Positions 32,135 to 40,646 of a DNA stretch of 64,000 nt are shown here, piece by piece (position 1 is the stretch's first letter; the number at the start of each line of letters is the position of its first letter). The notes under the pieces were generated by a model. It made no database searches and had not been told where the DNA came from. It saw nothing but the letters and a program-made list of their open reading frames with translations. The position numbers were made by a program, and so were the translations under genes. The DNA comes from Blastococcus sp. TF02A-30 (GTDB lineage Bacteria; Actinomycetota; Actinomycetes; Mycobacteriales; Geodermatophilaceae): assembly GCF_003319185.1 (NCBI RefSeq), contig NZ_QOHJ01000009.1:1-64000 (forward strand), in the 5' to 3' direction.

Positions 32135-33605
32135 ACGTCGCGGCCCACGGTTCCGAGGCGGCCTCGGCGAACCCGGCGACGTCGCCGGCGGCCATGTCCA
32201 CCGCCGCGTAGCCGCCGCGGCCGGCGCCGACGCAGGCGGTGACGGTGGCGACGCCGGCCCGCCGCTGGAACACCGACTGCCGCACCTGCCAGCCGACGAC
32301 GGCGCGGCGCTCGAGCACCGCCTGCTCCCGCACCAGCCACCCGCTGCGGACGGCGAACGACCGCGGCCCGGTGGCGTGCCCGAGCGCGGCGTACCGCCCC
32401 AGCCCGAGCGGGACGCCCAGTGCGGTGAGGACGACGCCGACCACGAGCACCGGCCACCAGCCGAACGCCGCCGTGACGACGGCGCCGACGACGGTGACCC
32501 CGGCTCCTGCCGACACCGCGCGGACGAGCCGCCGACGGCGGGCCGCGGGCGGGTGCGGGACGAGCGGGCCGGGATCGGGGACGAGGCGCCGGGTGAGCGA
32601 CCAGGCCTCGGCGCGCGGGCCGAGCGGCAGCAGCTGGCCACGGCGCTGGGCGTCGCCGAGGCCGGTGACCAGGGCGGTGACCCGGGCGGCCCGCACCAGG
32701 CGCATGCCGGCGCCCTCGGCCAGGGCGACGCCGCGGATGCGGTCCACCTCCAGCTCGGTGTGCAGCCGGGTGAGGAGCCCGCGGACGGCGATCAGCGAGC
32801 CTCCGCGGCGCACCAGCCGGAACCGCCAGTTGACCACCGCGGCGCCGACGACCGCGCCGGCCACGAGCAGCAGCAGCGCGACCAGCAGCGCGGCGGCGAT
32901 CACCCGGGCGTCGTCGGTCCGCACGCCCACGAGGTCGGGGACGACGTCGCGCGGCAGCTCCTGGGCCAGGCGGAACAGGGCGCCCACACCGGCCAGGGGG
33001 ACGGCGAGGTAGCCGCCGACCAGCGGCGCGTAGAGCAGCCAGCGGGAGTCGAAGCGGGCGAACTCCTCCTCGGCGGGCTCGGCGGGCTCGGCGGGCTCGG
33101 CGGGCTCGGCGGGCTCGGCGGGCGCGGCGTCGTCCGGCGCCGGGGCCCGCACCCGGGAGGTCAGCACCGCCCCGCGCAGCCGCTCGCCCTCGGCGCGCGG
33201 CAGCCCGTCGATCAGCAGCTCCTCGTCCTTGCCGGCCACCGCGCCGGCGGCGGCGTCCACCCGGAGCCGGACCAGGCCGAACACCCGGTGCAGCGGCGGG
33301 GCCTCGACCTCCACGCCGCGGATGCGGTCCTTCGGGACGGTCCGCTCGGAACGGGTGACCAGACCGCGGGTGACGACGACGGCGCCCGGCGCGTCCACGT
33401 AGCTGAAGCGCCACCACGACAGCACGGCGGTCCCGAGCGAGACGAGCGTGACGCCGACGACGGCGGTCACCAGCGTCCAGCGGCCACCGCCGATGCCGGT
33501 GGCGGCCGCGAGCGGGACGAGCGCGGGCGCCAGCGCGCGGGCCTGCTTGAAGGTGATGGTGTGCACCAGGACGATCCGCGGCGAGGTGCGCTGCGGCACG
33601 GTCAC
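32118..33605 (-). CDS. PH-domain membrane protein, YdbT-like
   Basis: This 495-residue protein has paired membrane spans and three bacterial PH (DUF304) units: SYVDAPGAVVVTRGLVTRSERTV, FRLVRRGGSLIAVRGLLTRLHTELEVDRIRGV and SFAVRSGWLVREQAVLERRAVVGWQVRQS. The order matches Bacillus YdbT. The linker at about residues 161-178 is an (AEP)n tract encoded by a 9-bp tandem repeat. GTG at 33605 overlaps the stop of the YdbS-like gene (GTGA). YdbS/YdbT pairs are linked in Bacillus to resistance to antimicrobial compounds. Confidence 0.88.
   Translation of the reverse strand: MTVPQRTSPRIVLVHTITFKQARALAPALVPLAAATGIGGGRWTLVTAVVGVTLVSLGTAVLSWWRFSYVDAPGAVVVTRGLVTRSERTVPKDRIRGVEVEAPPLHRVFGLVRLRVDAAAGAVAGKDEELLIDGLPRAEGERLRGAVLTSRVRAPAPDDAAPAEPAEPAEPAEPAEPAEEEFARFDSRWLLYAPLVGGYLAVPLAGVGALFRLAQELPRDVVPDLVGVRTDDARVIAAALLVALLLLVAGAVVGAAVVNWRFRLVRRGGSLIAVRGLLTRLHTELEVDRIRGVALAEGAGMRLVRAARVTALVTGLGDAQRRGQLLPLGPRAEAWSLTRRLVPDPGPLVPHPPAARRRRLVRAVSAGAGVTVVGAVVTAAFGWWPVLVVGVVLTALGVPLGLGRYAALGHATGPRSFAVRSGWLVREQAVLERRAVVGWQVRQSVFQRRAGVATVTACVGAGRGGYAAVDMAAGDVAGFAEAASEPWAATFRAAS
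33071..33124. repeat. 9-bp tandem repeat in the PH-protein linker
   Basis: CGGCGGGCT is repeated five times exactly, followed by a sixth unit with one change. It is in frame and codes for an alanine-glutamate-proline linker on the minus strand, so changes in unit number would leave the frame intact. Confidence 0.92.
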
Positions 33606-34111
33606 GTGGCGGCGTCGCGGACCCGCTCGGCGCGGGTGGCGAGGTCGTCGGCGACCCGCTGGGCCATCCCGTGCTCGAGGTGCCAGATGCGCACCGTGCC
33701 CTGGCTGGAGGCGGTGAGGACGGCGACCGTCGCGAGGCCGAACACCTGCTGGAGCAGGCCGCGGGTGACGTCGACGGTCTGGATCCGGCTGATCGGCACC
33801 AGCGTCCAGGTCTGGGTGGCCCAGCCGGTGCGGGTGTAGACGGCGTCCCCGGTGACCTCCCAGCGGTACACCCGGTGCTTGAACCAGGGGCGGACGCCGA
33901 TCGCGACGGCGGCGTAGAGGACCGCGACGAGCGGGACCACCCAGCGCAGCACGGGGAACGGCCCGCCGTCGTCCGGGGCGAAGATCAGCAAGGCACCCAC
34001 GCCGAGGCCGACGAACAGCACGTCGATGACGCTCTCGACCACCCACAGCCCGATGGCGGAGCGGGGCAGCGACCAGGCGGGCTCGCGCACGGGCGGCGGG
34101 GCGGTGGTCAT
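33602..34111 (-). CDS. PH-domain membrane protein, YdbS-like
   Basis: This 169-residue protein has two hydrophobic spans (VVESVIDVLFVGLGVGALLIF and LRWVVPLVAVLYAAVAIGV) followed by one bacterial PH domain: HRVYRWEVTGDAVYTRTGW, then VPISRIQTVDVTRGLLQQVFGLATVAVLTAS. It matches the YdbS family. Its stop overlaps the GTG of the YdbT-like gene. Residues HLEHGMAQRVADDLATRAE form the C-terminal helix. Probably a membrane-bound complex with the YdbT-like protein. Confidence 0.88.
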   Translation of the reverse strand: MTTAPPPVREPAWSLPRSAIGLWVVESVIDVLFVGLGVGALLIFAPDDGGPFPVLRWVVPLVAVLYAAVAIGVRPWFKHRVYRWEVTGDAVYTRTGWATQTWTLVPISRIQTVDVTRGLLQQVFGLATVAVLTASSQGTVRIWHLEHGMAQRVADDLATRAERVRDAAT

Positions 34112-34170
34112 CGGTGCCCATCCTGGCAGGGCGGGCCCGGTGGACCGACCGTGGAACGATGGAGGGCGTG

Positions 34171-34500
34171 ATGCCGCAGCAGGTCCCGACCGTGCCCGCC
34201 TCCGAGCTGCCCGAGGACGCCGTCGTCCTCGACGTCCGCGAGGACGACGAGTGGGTGCACGGGCACATCGAGGGCGCCACGCACATCCCGATGGGCGACG
34301 TCCCGGCCAAGCTCGACGAGCTGCCCGAGGGTGACCCGCTCTACATCACCTGCCGCGGTGGTGGCCGCTCGGCGCGGGTGGCGGCGTGGCTCAACGCCAA
34401 CGGCTTCGACGCGGTGAACGTCGGCGGTGGCATGGGCGAGTGGGAGGCCGCCGGCCGGCCCATGGTGAGCGAGACCGGCCAGCCCCCCTTCGTCCGCTGA
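34171..34500 (+). CDS. Rhodanese-like domain protein
   Basis: This 109-residue single-domain rhodanese carries AVVLDVREDDEWVHGHIEGATHIPMGDV, then the active-site loop YITCRGGGRSARVAAWL with a catalytic cysteine. It could transfer sulfane sulfur or act in redox signalling. ATG at 34171 is preferred because GGAGG lies 6 nt upstream; GTG 34168 and ATG 34159 are possible. It diverges from the PH-domain pair and converges on the acyl-CoA ligase gene with repeat cluster D between. Confidence 0.9.
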   Translation: MPQQVPTVPASELPEDAVVLDVREDDEWVHGHIEGATHIPMGDVPAKLDELPEGDPLYITCRGGGRSARVAAWLNANGFDAVNVGGGMGEWEAAGRPMVSETGQPPFVR

Positions 34501-34505
34501 GGCCC

Positions 34506-34560
34506 GGCTCTCGGTACAGAAAGCTGAGGTCGAACCGCAGCTTCCTGTACCGAAAGCTGT
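34506..34560 (+). repeat. Composite palindromic element, cluster D (decayed)
   Basis: Unit 1, GCTCTCGGTACAGAAAGC (34507-34524), and unit 2, GCTTCCTGTACCGAAAGC (34540-34557), are each imperfect palindromes, but they pair with one another over about 20 bp with two mismatches. Centres are 33 bp apart. The spacer CTGAGGTCGAACCGCAGC has the orientation of cluster C. It fills the gap between two convergent genes. Confidence 0.88.
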
Positions 34561-34562
34561 GA

Positions 34563-36179
34563 CTAGCTCGGCAGGGAGTACTCGGCGAACTTCTCGCGCA
34601 GGGTCTTCTTCGAGAACTTGCCGACGCTGGTCTTGGGCACCTCGTCGATGAACTCGACGGCGTCCGGCAGCCACCACTTGGCCACCAGCGGCTTGAGGTG
34701 CTCGAGGATCTCGTCCTCCGTCGCCTCCTCGCCGGGCTTGAGGACGACGCAGGCCAGCGGCCGCTCGTCCCACTTCGGGTGCGGCACCCCGACCACGGCG
34801 GCCTCGGCGACCTTGGGGTGGCTCATGATCGCGTTCTCCAGGTCGACCGAGGAGATCCACTCGCCGCCGGACTTGATCAGGTCCTTGGTGCGGTCGGCGA
34901 TGCGGATGGAGCCGTCGACGTCCATCGCGGCGACGTCGCCGGTCTTCATCCAGCCGTCGGCGGTGGAGAGCTCCACCCCGGCGTCCGGGTTGTAGTACTC
35001 CTTCGCGCACCACGGCCCGCGCACCTGCAGCTCGCCGGTGGCGGTGTCGTCCCACGGCTGCGCCTCGAGGGAGTCGGCGTCGACGATCCGCGCCTCGACG
35101 CCGAACAGCGGGATGCCGGCCCGCGCCCGGCGCTCGGCCTTGGTCGTGTCGTCGGCGTCCTCGAACCGGCGGGGGAGCACCCCGGACGACGCCACCGGCG
35201 AGGTCTCGGTCATGCCCCAGGCCTGCAGGATGGGCAGCCCGACCTGCTCGCGGTAGGCCTCGCTGAGCGCCTTGGGGACCGCGGAGCCGCCGCAGCCGAT
35301 GTCGCGCAGCTTGTGCTCGCGGCCGGCCAGGTGGGGCAGCACGCCCTGCCAGATGGTGGGGACGCCGGCGGTGAAGGTGACGCCCTCGTCGACGATCAGG
35401 TTCGCCAGCGCCTCCGGCTGCATCATCGGGCCGGGGAAGACCAGCGCCGAGCCCGCGGCCGGGGCGGCCTGCGCGATGCCCCAGGCGTTGGCGTGGAACA
35501 TCGGCACGACCGGCATGGCGACGTCGCGGACGCTCAGCCCGAACGCGTTCGGCGAGAGCACCGCCATCGTGTGCAGCACCGTCGAGCGGTGCGAGTAGAC
35601 GACGCCCTTGGGGTTGCCCGTGGTGCCGCTCGTGTAGCACATCGAGGCGGCCAGGCCCTCGTCGCGGACGTCGAAGTCGACCGGCTCGGCCTGCGCCAGC
35701 AGCGTCTCGTAGTCGGAGATCCGCGGGTCGTCCGGGATCTCGGCGTCGCCGCCGTCCTCCATGACGACGACGTGCCTGACCGTCGTCATCGTGTCCACCA
35801 GCGGCCAGAACAGCGGGAACACCGAGCGGTCGACGAAGACGACCTCGTCCTCGGCGTGGTTGGCGATGTAGGTCAGCTGCTCGGGGAACAGCCGGATGTT
35901 GAGCGTGTGCAGCACCCGGCCGGTGCACGGCGCGGCGAAGTACAGCTCGAGGTGCCGCTGGCTGTTCCACCCGAAGGTGCCCACCCGGCCGTCGGCGCTG
36001 ATGCCGAGGGTGTCGAGCACGCCGCCCAGCCGGCGGGTGCGCTGCGCCCAGTCGGCGTAGGTCGTGCGGGTGACGCCCTTCGGGGAGTTCGTCGCGATGG
36101 TCGCGTCGCCGAAGTGCTGCTCGACGTGCCGGAAGATCGTGTCGATGGTCAGGGGGCTGTCCTGCATCAGGCCGCGCAT
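34563..36179 (-). CDS. AMP-dependent acyl-CoA synthetase (FadD-type)
   Basis: This 538-residue ligase activates a fatty or aryl acid through an acyl-AMP to the CoA thioester. The AMP-binding loop is YTSGTTGNPKGV, followed by QAWGMTETSP, the hinge DGWMKTGDVAAMD, DRTKDLIKSGGEWISS and the catalytic lysine region PKTSVGKFSKKTL. The set is complete. The ATG at 36179 has no Shine-Dalgarno; CACTAT 6 nt upstream could be a -10 of a leaderless mRNA, and a Crp-like box lies at 36194-36209. A P450 gene follows the box on the same strand, upstream. Chain length preference is unknown, probably medium or long. Confidence 0.93.
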   Translation of the reverse strand: MRGLMQDSPLTIDTIFRHVEQHFGDATIATNSPKGVTRTTYADWAQRTRRLGGVLDTLGISADGRVGTFGWNSQRHLELYFAAPCTGRVLHTLNIRLFPEQLTYIANHAEDEVVFVDRSVFPLFWPLVDTMTTVRHVVVMEDGGDAEIPDDPRISDYETLLAQAEPVDFDVRDEGLAASMCYTSGTTGNPKGVVYSHRSTVLHTMAVLSPNAFGLSVRDVAMPVVPMFHANAWGIAQAAPAAGSALVFPGPMMQPEALANLIVDEGVTFTAGVPTIWQGVLPHLAGREHKLRDIGCGGSAVPKALSEAYREQVGLPILQAWGMTETSPVASSGVLPRRFEDADDTTKAERRARAGIPLFGVEARIVDADSLEAQPWDDTATGELQVRGPWCAKEYYNPDAGVELSTADGWMKTGDVAAMDVDGSIRIADRTKDLIKSGGEWISSVDLENAIMSHPKVAEAAVVGVPHPKWDERPLACVVLKPGEEATEDEILEHLKPLVAKWWLPDAVEFIDEVPKTSVGKFSKKTLREKFAEYSLPS

Positions 36180-36193
36180 GGCCGGATAGTGCC

Positions 36194-36209
36194 AGTGACC
36201 GCGCTCACG
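36194..36209. promoter_or_regulatory. Candidate Crp/GlxR-type box before the acyl-CoA ligase gene
   Basis: AGTGACCGCGCTCACG contains GTGA-N6-TCAC exactly. It ends 15 bp from the ligase ATG and would overlap the promoter, which suggests repression if bound. Confidence 0.5.
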
Positions 36210-36221
36210 ATCTAGCCGGGG

Positions 36222-37433
36222 CTACCTGCCCAGGACGACGGGGAGATCGGCCAGGCCGCGGATCACGAACTCCGGACGGCGCTGCGGCTCGCCGCCCAGC
36301 TCGAACGTCGTCGTCCGGTCCAGCAGCGCGCCGAACGACGCCTGCAGCTCCACCCGGGCCAGCGGCGCCCCGATGCAGAAGTGGATCCCGGCGCCGAACG
36401 TGATGTGCGCGTTCTCCGTCCGCCCGACGTCGAGGGTGTCGGGGTCGGCGAACACCGCCGGGTCGCGGTTGGCCGCCCCGAGCAGGGCGGCGATCTTCTC
36501 GCCCTCCCGCACGGTGATGCCGCCGATCTCGACGTCCGTGGTCGCCGTGCGCTCGAACAGCTGCAGGGGCGAGTCGTAGCGGATGAGCTCCTCGATCGCC
36601 CCGGGCAGCAGCGAGCGGTCCGCGCGCAACCGGGCCAGCTGGTCGGGGTTGCGCAGCAGCGCCAGCGTCCCGTTGCCGCTCACGTTCACCGTCGCCTCGT
36701 GGCCGGCGTTGAGCAGCAGGATGCAGGTGGTGACCAGCTCGTCCTCGGTGAGCTTGTCGCCGTCGGCGTCGCGGACGCTCACCAGGTGGCTGACCAGGTC
36801 GTCGCCGAGGTCCTTGCGCCGCTGCGCGGCCAGCTCGCGCAGGTAGGCGACGAACTCCGCGGCCGCGCGCTCGGCGCCGTCCTCGATCTCCGTCGTCCGG
36901 CCGTACTCGTACATCTTCACGATCGCGTTGGACCACGGCCGGAGCAGGTGGCGGTCGGACTCCGGGACGCCCAGCAGCTCGGCGATCACCGCGACCGGCA
37001 GGTGCTCGGCCATGCCGGAGAGCAGGTCCACCGGCTGCGAACCGCCCGAGCGCTCGATCAGCTCGTCGACCAGCCGGCCGGCCAGGTCCTCCACCCACGG
37101 CCGCAGGCGCTCCACGTGCCCGCGGGCGAACGCGGAGCTGATCAGTCGGCGCAGCCGGGTGTGCTCCGGCGGCTCCATCTCCAGGATCGCGTTGCGGTGG
37201 ATGAGGTTGAAGCTCCCGAACCGCTCGGCGGGGGCCTTGTCGCGCCAGATCCGACCCAGCCGGCGGTCGCGCAGGACCGCGTTGGACTCGGCGTGGGTGA
37301 ACGCCAGCCACAGCCCCAGGCCCTCGTGCCACTGCACCGGTGCCTCGCGCCGCGCGGCGGCGAACGCCGGGTACGGGTCGGCGACGACGGCCGGGTCGGT
37401 GAGGTCCAGCGGTGCGGGGGCGGCCAGGGTCAC
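36222..37433 (-). CDS. Cytochrome P450
   Basis: This 403-residue bacterial class I P450 has the I-helix LLNAGHEATVNVSGNG, the K-helix ExxR in EELIRYDSP and the heme loop FGAGIHFCIGAPLARVEL with the axial cysteine. It resembles the CYP105/107-type soluble enzymes that hydroxylate a small hydrophobic substrate and need a ferredoxin; none is adjacent. GTG at 37433 lies 7 nt after TAGGCT and lacks a Shine-Dalgarno, so the mRNA is likely leaderless. It ends 42 bp before the acyl-CoA ligase start and may be read together with it. Confidence 0.93.
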   Translation of the reverse strand: MTLAAPAPLDLTDPAVVADPYPAFAAARREAPVQWHEGLGLWLAFTHAESNAVLRDRRLGRIWRDKAPAERFGSFNLIHRNAILEMEPPEHTRLRRLISSAFARGHVERLRPWVEDLAGRLVDELIERSGGSQPVDLLSGMAEHLPVAVIAELLGVPESDRHLLRPWSNAIVKMYEYGRTTEIEDGAERAAAEFVAYLRELAAQRRKDLGDDLVSHLVSVRDADGDKLTEDELVTTCILLLNAGHEATVNVSGNGTLALLRNPDQLARLRADRSLLPGAIEELIRYDSPLQLFERTATTDVEIGGITVREGEKIAALLGAANRDPAVFADPDTLDVGRTENAHITFGAGIHFCIGAPLARVELQASFGALLDRTTTFELGGEPQRRPEFVIRGLADLPVVLGR

Positions 37434-37440
37434 GGCGACG

Positions 37441-37446
37441 AGCCTA
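37441..37446 (-). promoter_or_regulatory. -10 element for leaderless P450 mRNA
   Basis: TAGGCT on the minus strand lies 7 nt before the P450 GTG. It mirrors the element of the divergent DUF5926 gene. Confidence 0.6.
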
Positions 37447-37459
37447 GAACCGGGCCGAA

Positions 37460-37465
37460 TAGGCT
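37460..37465 (+). promoter_or_regulatory. -10 element for leaderless DUF5926 mRNA
   Basis: TAGGCT lies 7 nt before the ATG at 37473, at the same distance as in the divergent P450 promoter 14 bp away. Confidence 0.6.
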
Positions 37466-37472
37466 GACGGCC

Positions 37473-38405
37473 ATGGCTTCCCGCAAGCGCTCGTCCGCCC
37501 CCGCCGCCGCGCCGGAGGGCATCAACCCGAAGGCGCCGTGCCCCTGCGGCTCCGGCCGCCGGTACAAGCACTGCCACGGTTCCGGCTACGCCCCGCCGGT
37601 CATCCGGTCGTTCGAGGGCCTGCCGGGGGAGCCGGACTGGGTCGCGCTGCGGGAGCTGGTGCCGGCGGCGACGGCGAAGCTGCGGACGACGGACGGCCGC
37701 GACGTCACCCTGGCCAGCGTGCTCCCGGGCGGCGCCCCCGCGCTGGTGCGGGCCAACGGCGAGATCGTGCTCGGCGTCCAGCTGCAGAGCTCCTCGGACG
37801 ACGTCAGCCGCGACCTCGGCACCGCCCTGGCCGCCGCGCTGGAGGCGCCGGCGGGTGCGCCCGTGGACCCGGGGCCGATCGGCGGTGCCGGTTCGGCCGG
37901 CCCGCGCCTGCAGGAGCTGCTCGACCTCACCGCTCCCTTCGAGGTGGCGGTGCACGACGACTTCGGCTTCTGGCTGGAGGGCACCGAGCCGAACGCCGCC
38001 GCGCGCGCCGGCCTCCAGCAGGCCAACGAGGCGATCCTGCCGACCGTCCGGCTGGCCGGTCTCGAGGCGGCCTACTGGGTCCGCCCGGGCAACGAGCGCG
38101 CCCACCTGCGCTGGGTGCGACCGGAGCCGGAGGAGAAGCTGCTCGACGCGCTCGCCCGGCTGCGCGCCGCCGGCGACCCGATCCTGCTCGGCGAGGGCAC
38201 CCGCTACGCCGGCGCCTTCCGCGCCCACGGCCTGGTCGTCCCGGTGTGGGACCTCCCGGCCGACACCCCCGCGGAGGAGTGGATCGGGCCGGCCACCGAG
38301 TGGCAGGGGCGCCTGGAGCAGGCGCTGGCCAGCACGGAGCCGCTGAACGCCGACGAGCGCCGCGCCCGCGCCGGCCTGCTGTCCCGGCAGATCACCATCC
38401 GCTGA
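37473..38405 (+). CDS. DUF5926 family protein with SEC-C motif
   Basis: This 310-residue actinobacterial protein begins with a basic segment and a SEC-C zinc motif, CPCGSGRRYKHCHG (about residues 23-36), as found at the end of SecA. The rest matches the DUF5926 pattern: SFEGLPGEPDWVALRELVPAATA, FGFWLEGTEPNAAARAGLQQAN and VVPVWDLPADTPAEEW. The role is unknown; the SEC-C finger suggests contact with ribosomes or nucleic acid. The start is supported by the leaderless promoter. It precedes the BKACE gene by 13 bp and is probably cotranscribed with it. Confidence 0.88.
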   Translation: MASRKRSSAPAAAPEGINPKAPCPCGSGRRYKHCHGSGYAPPVIRSFEGLPGEPDWVALRELVPAATAKLRTTDGRDVTLASVLPGGAPALVRANGEIVLGVQLQSSSDDVSRDLGTALAAALEAPAGAPVDPGPIGGAGSAGPRLQELLDLTAPFEVAVHDDFGFWLEGTEPNAAARAGLQQANEAILPTVRLAGLEAAYWVRPGNERAHLRWVRPEPEEKLLDALARLRAAGDPILLGEGTRYAGAFRAHGLVVPVWDLPADTPAEEWIGPATEWQGRLEQALASTEPLNADERRARAGLLSRQITIR

Positions 38406-38418
38406 GGCGGCGCGTCCC

Positions 38419-39147
38419 GTGGAGCTGCAGGCCTGCCTCAACGGGACGCGCACCCGCGCCGAGCACCCCGCCGTCCCGCTGACGCCGGACGAACTGGCTG
38501 CCGACGCGGCCGCGGCGGTGGCGGCCGGCGCCTCGGGGGTGCACCTGCACCCGCGGGACCCCTCGGGGTGCGAGTCGCTGGCCGCCGCGGACATCGGCGC
38601 CGCCGTCTCCGCCGTGCGGGCGGCGATCCCCGGCCACGCGGTCGGGGTGAGCACCGGGCTCTGGATCACCGGCGGGGACGTCGAGGCGCGCGCCCGGCTG
38701 GTGGCGGGCTGGGCGTCGCTGCCGCCGGCGCAGCGGCCGGACCTGGCGTCGGTGAACGCGAGCGAGCGAGGCTGGGCCCGGGTGTGGGGCGAGCTCCACG
38801 CGGCGGGCGTCGGCGTCGAGGCGGGCGTGTGGTCGACCGCGGACCTGGACGCGCTGCTGGCCGCCGGGCTGGAGCGGACGGCGACCCGCGTGCTGGTCGA
38901 GCTGATCGATCTGCCGCCGCAGCCGGCTTTGGTTCGGGCCGAGGAGATCCTCGACCGGCTGGCGGACGAGGTGCCGGAGCTCCCGGTCCTGCTGCACGGG
39001 GAGGGGCCGGCCACCTGGCCGGTGCTCGAGCTGGCCCGGCGGCGCGGGCTGCCGTCGCGGATCGGGCTGGAGGACGTGCTCACCGGCCCGGACGGCATCC
39101 CGGCCGCCGGGAACGCCGAGCTCGTGGCACTCGCGCTGGCGGGCTGA
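38419..39147 (+). CDS. BKACE-family beta-keto acid cleavage enzyme (Kce-like)
   Basis: This 242-residue TIM-barrel protein has the zinc-binding ASGVHLHPRDPSG (two histidines), VGVSTGLWITGG, LASVNASERGW and a late RIGLEDVL, as in 3-keto-5-aminohexanoate cleavage enzymes that condense a beta-keto acid with acetyl-CoA. It is somewhat shorter than the usual 270-310 residues. The start is GTG at 38419. No lysine-fermentation genes are nearby, so the substrate could be any beta-keto acid. Confidence 0.85.
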   Translation: MELQACLNGTRTRAEHPAVPLTPDELAADAAAAVAAGASGVHLHPRDPSGCESLAAADIGAAVSAVRAAIPGHAVGVSTGLWITGGDVEARARLVAGWASLPPAQRPDLASVNASERGWARVWGELHAAGVGVEAGVWSTADLDALLAAGLERTATRVLVELIDLPPQPALVRAEEILDRLADEVPELPVLLHGEGPATWPVLELARRRGLPSRIGLEDVLTGPDGIPAAGNAELVALALAG

Positions 39148-39203
39148 CGGGCGGACCGGTCCGTCACGTCACGCGGACATCGCCCCGCAGCGTCAGCGCC
39201 CCG

Positions 39204-40646
39204 TCACAGGCTGCGGATGAGGTGCCGGAAGAAGCCCGCTCCGCGGTGCAGGGCCGCCACCGAGATCCGCTCGTCGGCGGCGTGCAGCGCGGCCAGCTCC
39301 TCGCGGGTCACGTCGAACGGCATGAACCGGTAGACGCTGTCGCAGACCTGGCTGAAGTGCCGGGCGTCGCTGGCCTGCACCATCAGGTAGGGCGCGACGG
39401 CGGCGTCCGGGTAGGCGGCCTTCGCCGCCGCGGCCACCAGGGCGTAGGCCGCGTTGTCGGCCCGCGAGACCGGCGACGGGTCGTTGCCCGAGACCACGTC
39501 CAGCCGGACGGCGGGGTCGTCGATCACCCGCCGCAGCCGGGCCACCGTCGACCCCACCGTCTCGCCGAGGGCGATCCGGATGTTCAGGTGCGCCCGCGCC
39601 GTCGTCGCCAGCACGTTCGCCGCCGGGCTGCCTTGGAGCCGGGTCACGGCCACCGTGGTCCGCACCAGGGCGTTGGCCTCCCGGCTGGCGCGGGACAGGA
39701 CCGCGGCGAGCAGCGGGCGCAGCCGGCCGGCGTGCGCGAACACCGCGTGCAGCGGGCCCGACGCGTGCCGGCCCACCGCGTCGACCATGCCCAGCACGAC
39801 GTCGTCGAGCCGGGCCGGGAAGGGGTTCGCCTCGATCGCCAGGATCGCCCGGGCCAGCCGCGCGGGCGCGCCGTTCCGCGTGGGAGAGGAGGCGTGCCCG
39901 CCCGGGTCGGTGGTGGTCAGCTCGACGTCGAGCAGCCCCTTCTCCGCCAGCCCCACCACGGCGACCTGCCCGGGCACCCCGGGGAACATGCCGCTCACCA
40001 CGGCGCCGCCCTCGTCCAGCACCGCCCACGGCCGGATGCCGCGCCCGGTCAGCGCCGCCACGGCCAGCTGCGCCCCCACGCCGGCGATCTCCTCGTCGTT
40101 CCCGAACGAGAGCCACACGTCCCGGCGCGGCGTGAAACCGGCGGTCACCAGCGCCTCGACCGCCTCGAGGATCGCGACCAGCGAGCCCTTGTCGTCGATC
40201 GCGCCGCGGCCGTGCACCACCCCGTCCTCGACCAGGCCCGAGAACGGGTCGCGCGACCAGTCCTGCCCGGCCACCGGGACGACGTCGTAGTGCGCCATCA
40301 GCACCAGCGGGTCGTCGTCCGACGTGCCGCGCCAGCGGTAGAGCAGCGCGCCGTCGCCCAGCACCTCCCGTTCCAGCGCCTCGTGGGTGCCGGGGTAGAG
40401 CTCCGCGAGCCGGGCGCGGAACCGCGCGAAGGCGGCCGCGTCGACCTCCGCGGGGTTCCGCGAGGAGACCGTCGGGATCCGGATCAGCTCGGCCAGCCGG
40501 CCGGCCGCGGCGTCGGCGTCCAGACCGTCGAGGTCGACCGGGGGGACGTCCGGCTCGACCGGCCGGAACTCCGCGACCCGGCGCACGGCGCTGCGGGCCC
40601 CTGCCGCGGCGGCCGCGCACGCCGCCACCGCGAGGGCGCGCTTCAC
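39204..40646 (-). CDS. M20-family peptidase/amidohydrolase (PM20D1-like)
   Basis: This 480-residue di-zinc hydrolase has a hydrophobic N terminus (LAVAACAAAAAGARSAV) that may be an export signal or anchor. Metal and catalytic motifs are LVLMAHYDVVPV, GRGAIDDKGSLVAILEA and SFGNDEEIAG; a dimerisation domain follows TTTDPGGHASSPTRNG. It is typical of large M20 carboxypeptidases or N-acyl amino acid hydrolases. GTG at 40646 overlaps the MFS stop (GTGA). As the third gene after arginine deiminase and an MFS carrier, it may supply amino acids from peptides or acyl conjugates. Confidence 0.88.
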   Translation of the reverse strand: MKRALAVAACAAAAAGARSAVRRVAEFRPVEPDVPPVDLDGLDADAAAGRLAELIRIPTVSSRNPAEVDAAAFARFRARLAELYPGTHEALEREVLGDGALLYRWRGTSDDDPLVLMAHYDVVPVAGQDWSRDPFSGLVEDGVVHGRGAIDDKGSLVAILEAVEALVTAGFTPRRDVWLSFGNDEEIAGVGAQLAVAALTGRGIRPWAVLDEGGAVVSGMFPGVPGQVAVVGLAEKGLLDVELTTTDPGGHASSPTRNGAPARLARAILAIEANPFPARLDDVVLGMVDAVGRHASGPLHAVFAHAGRLRPLLAAVLSRASREANALVRTTVAVTRLQGSPAANVLATTARAHLNIRIALGETVGSTVARLRRVIDDPAVRLDVVSGNDPSPVSRADNAAYALVAAAAKAAYPDAAVAPYLMVQASDARHFSQVCDSVYRFMPFDVTREELAALHAADERISVAALHRGAGFFRHLIRSL

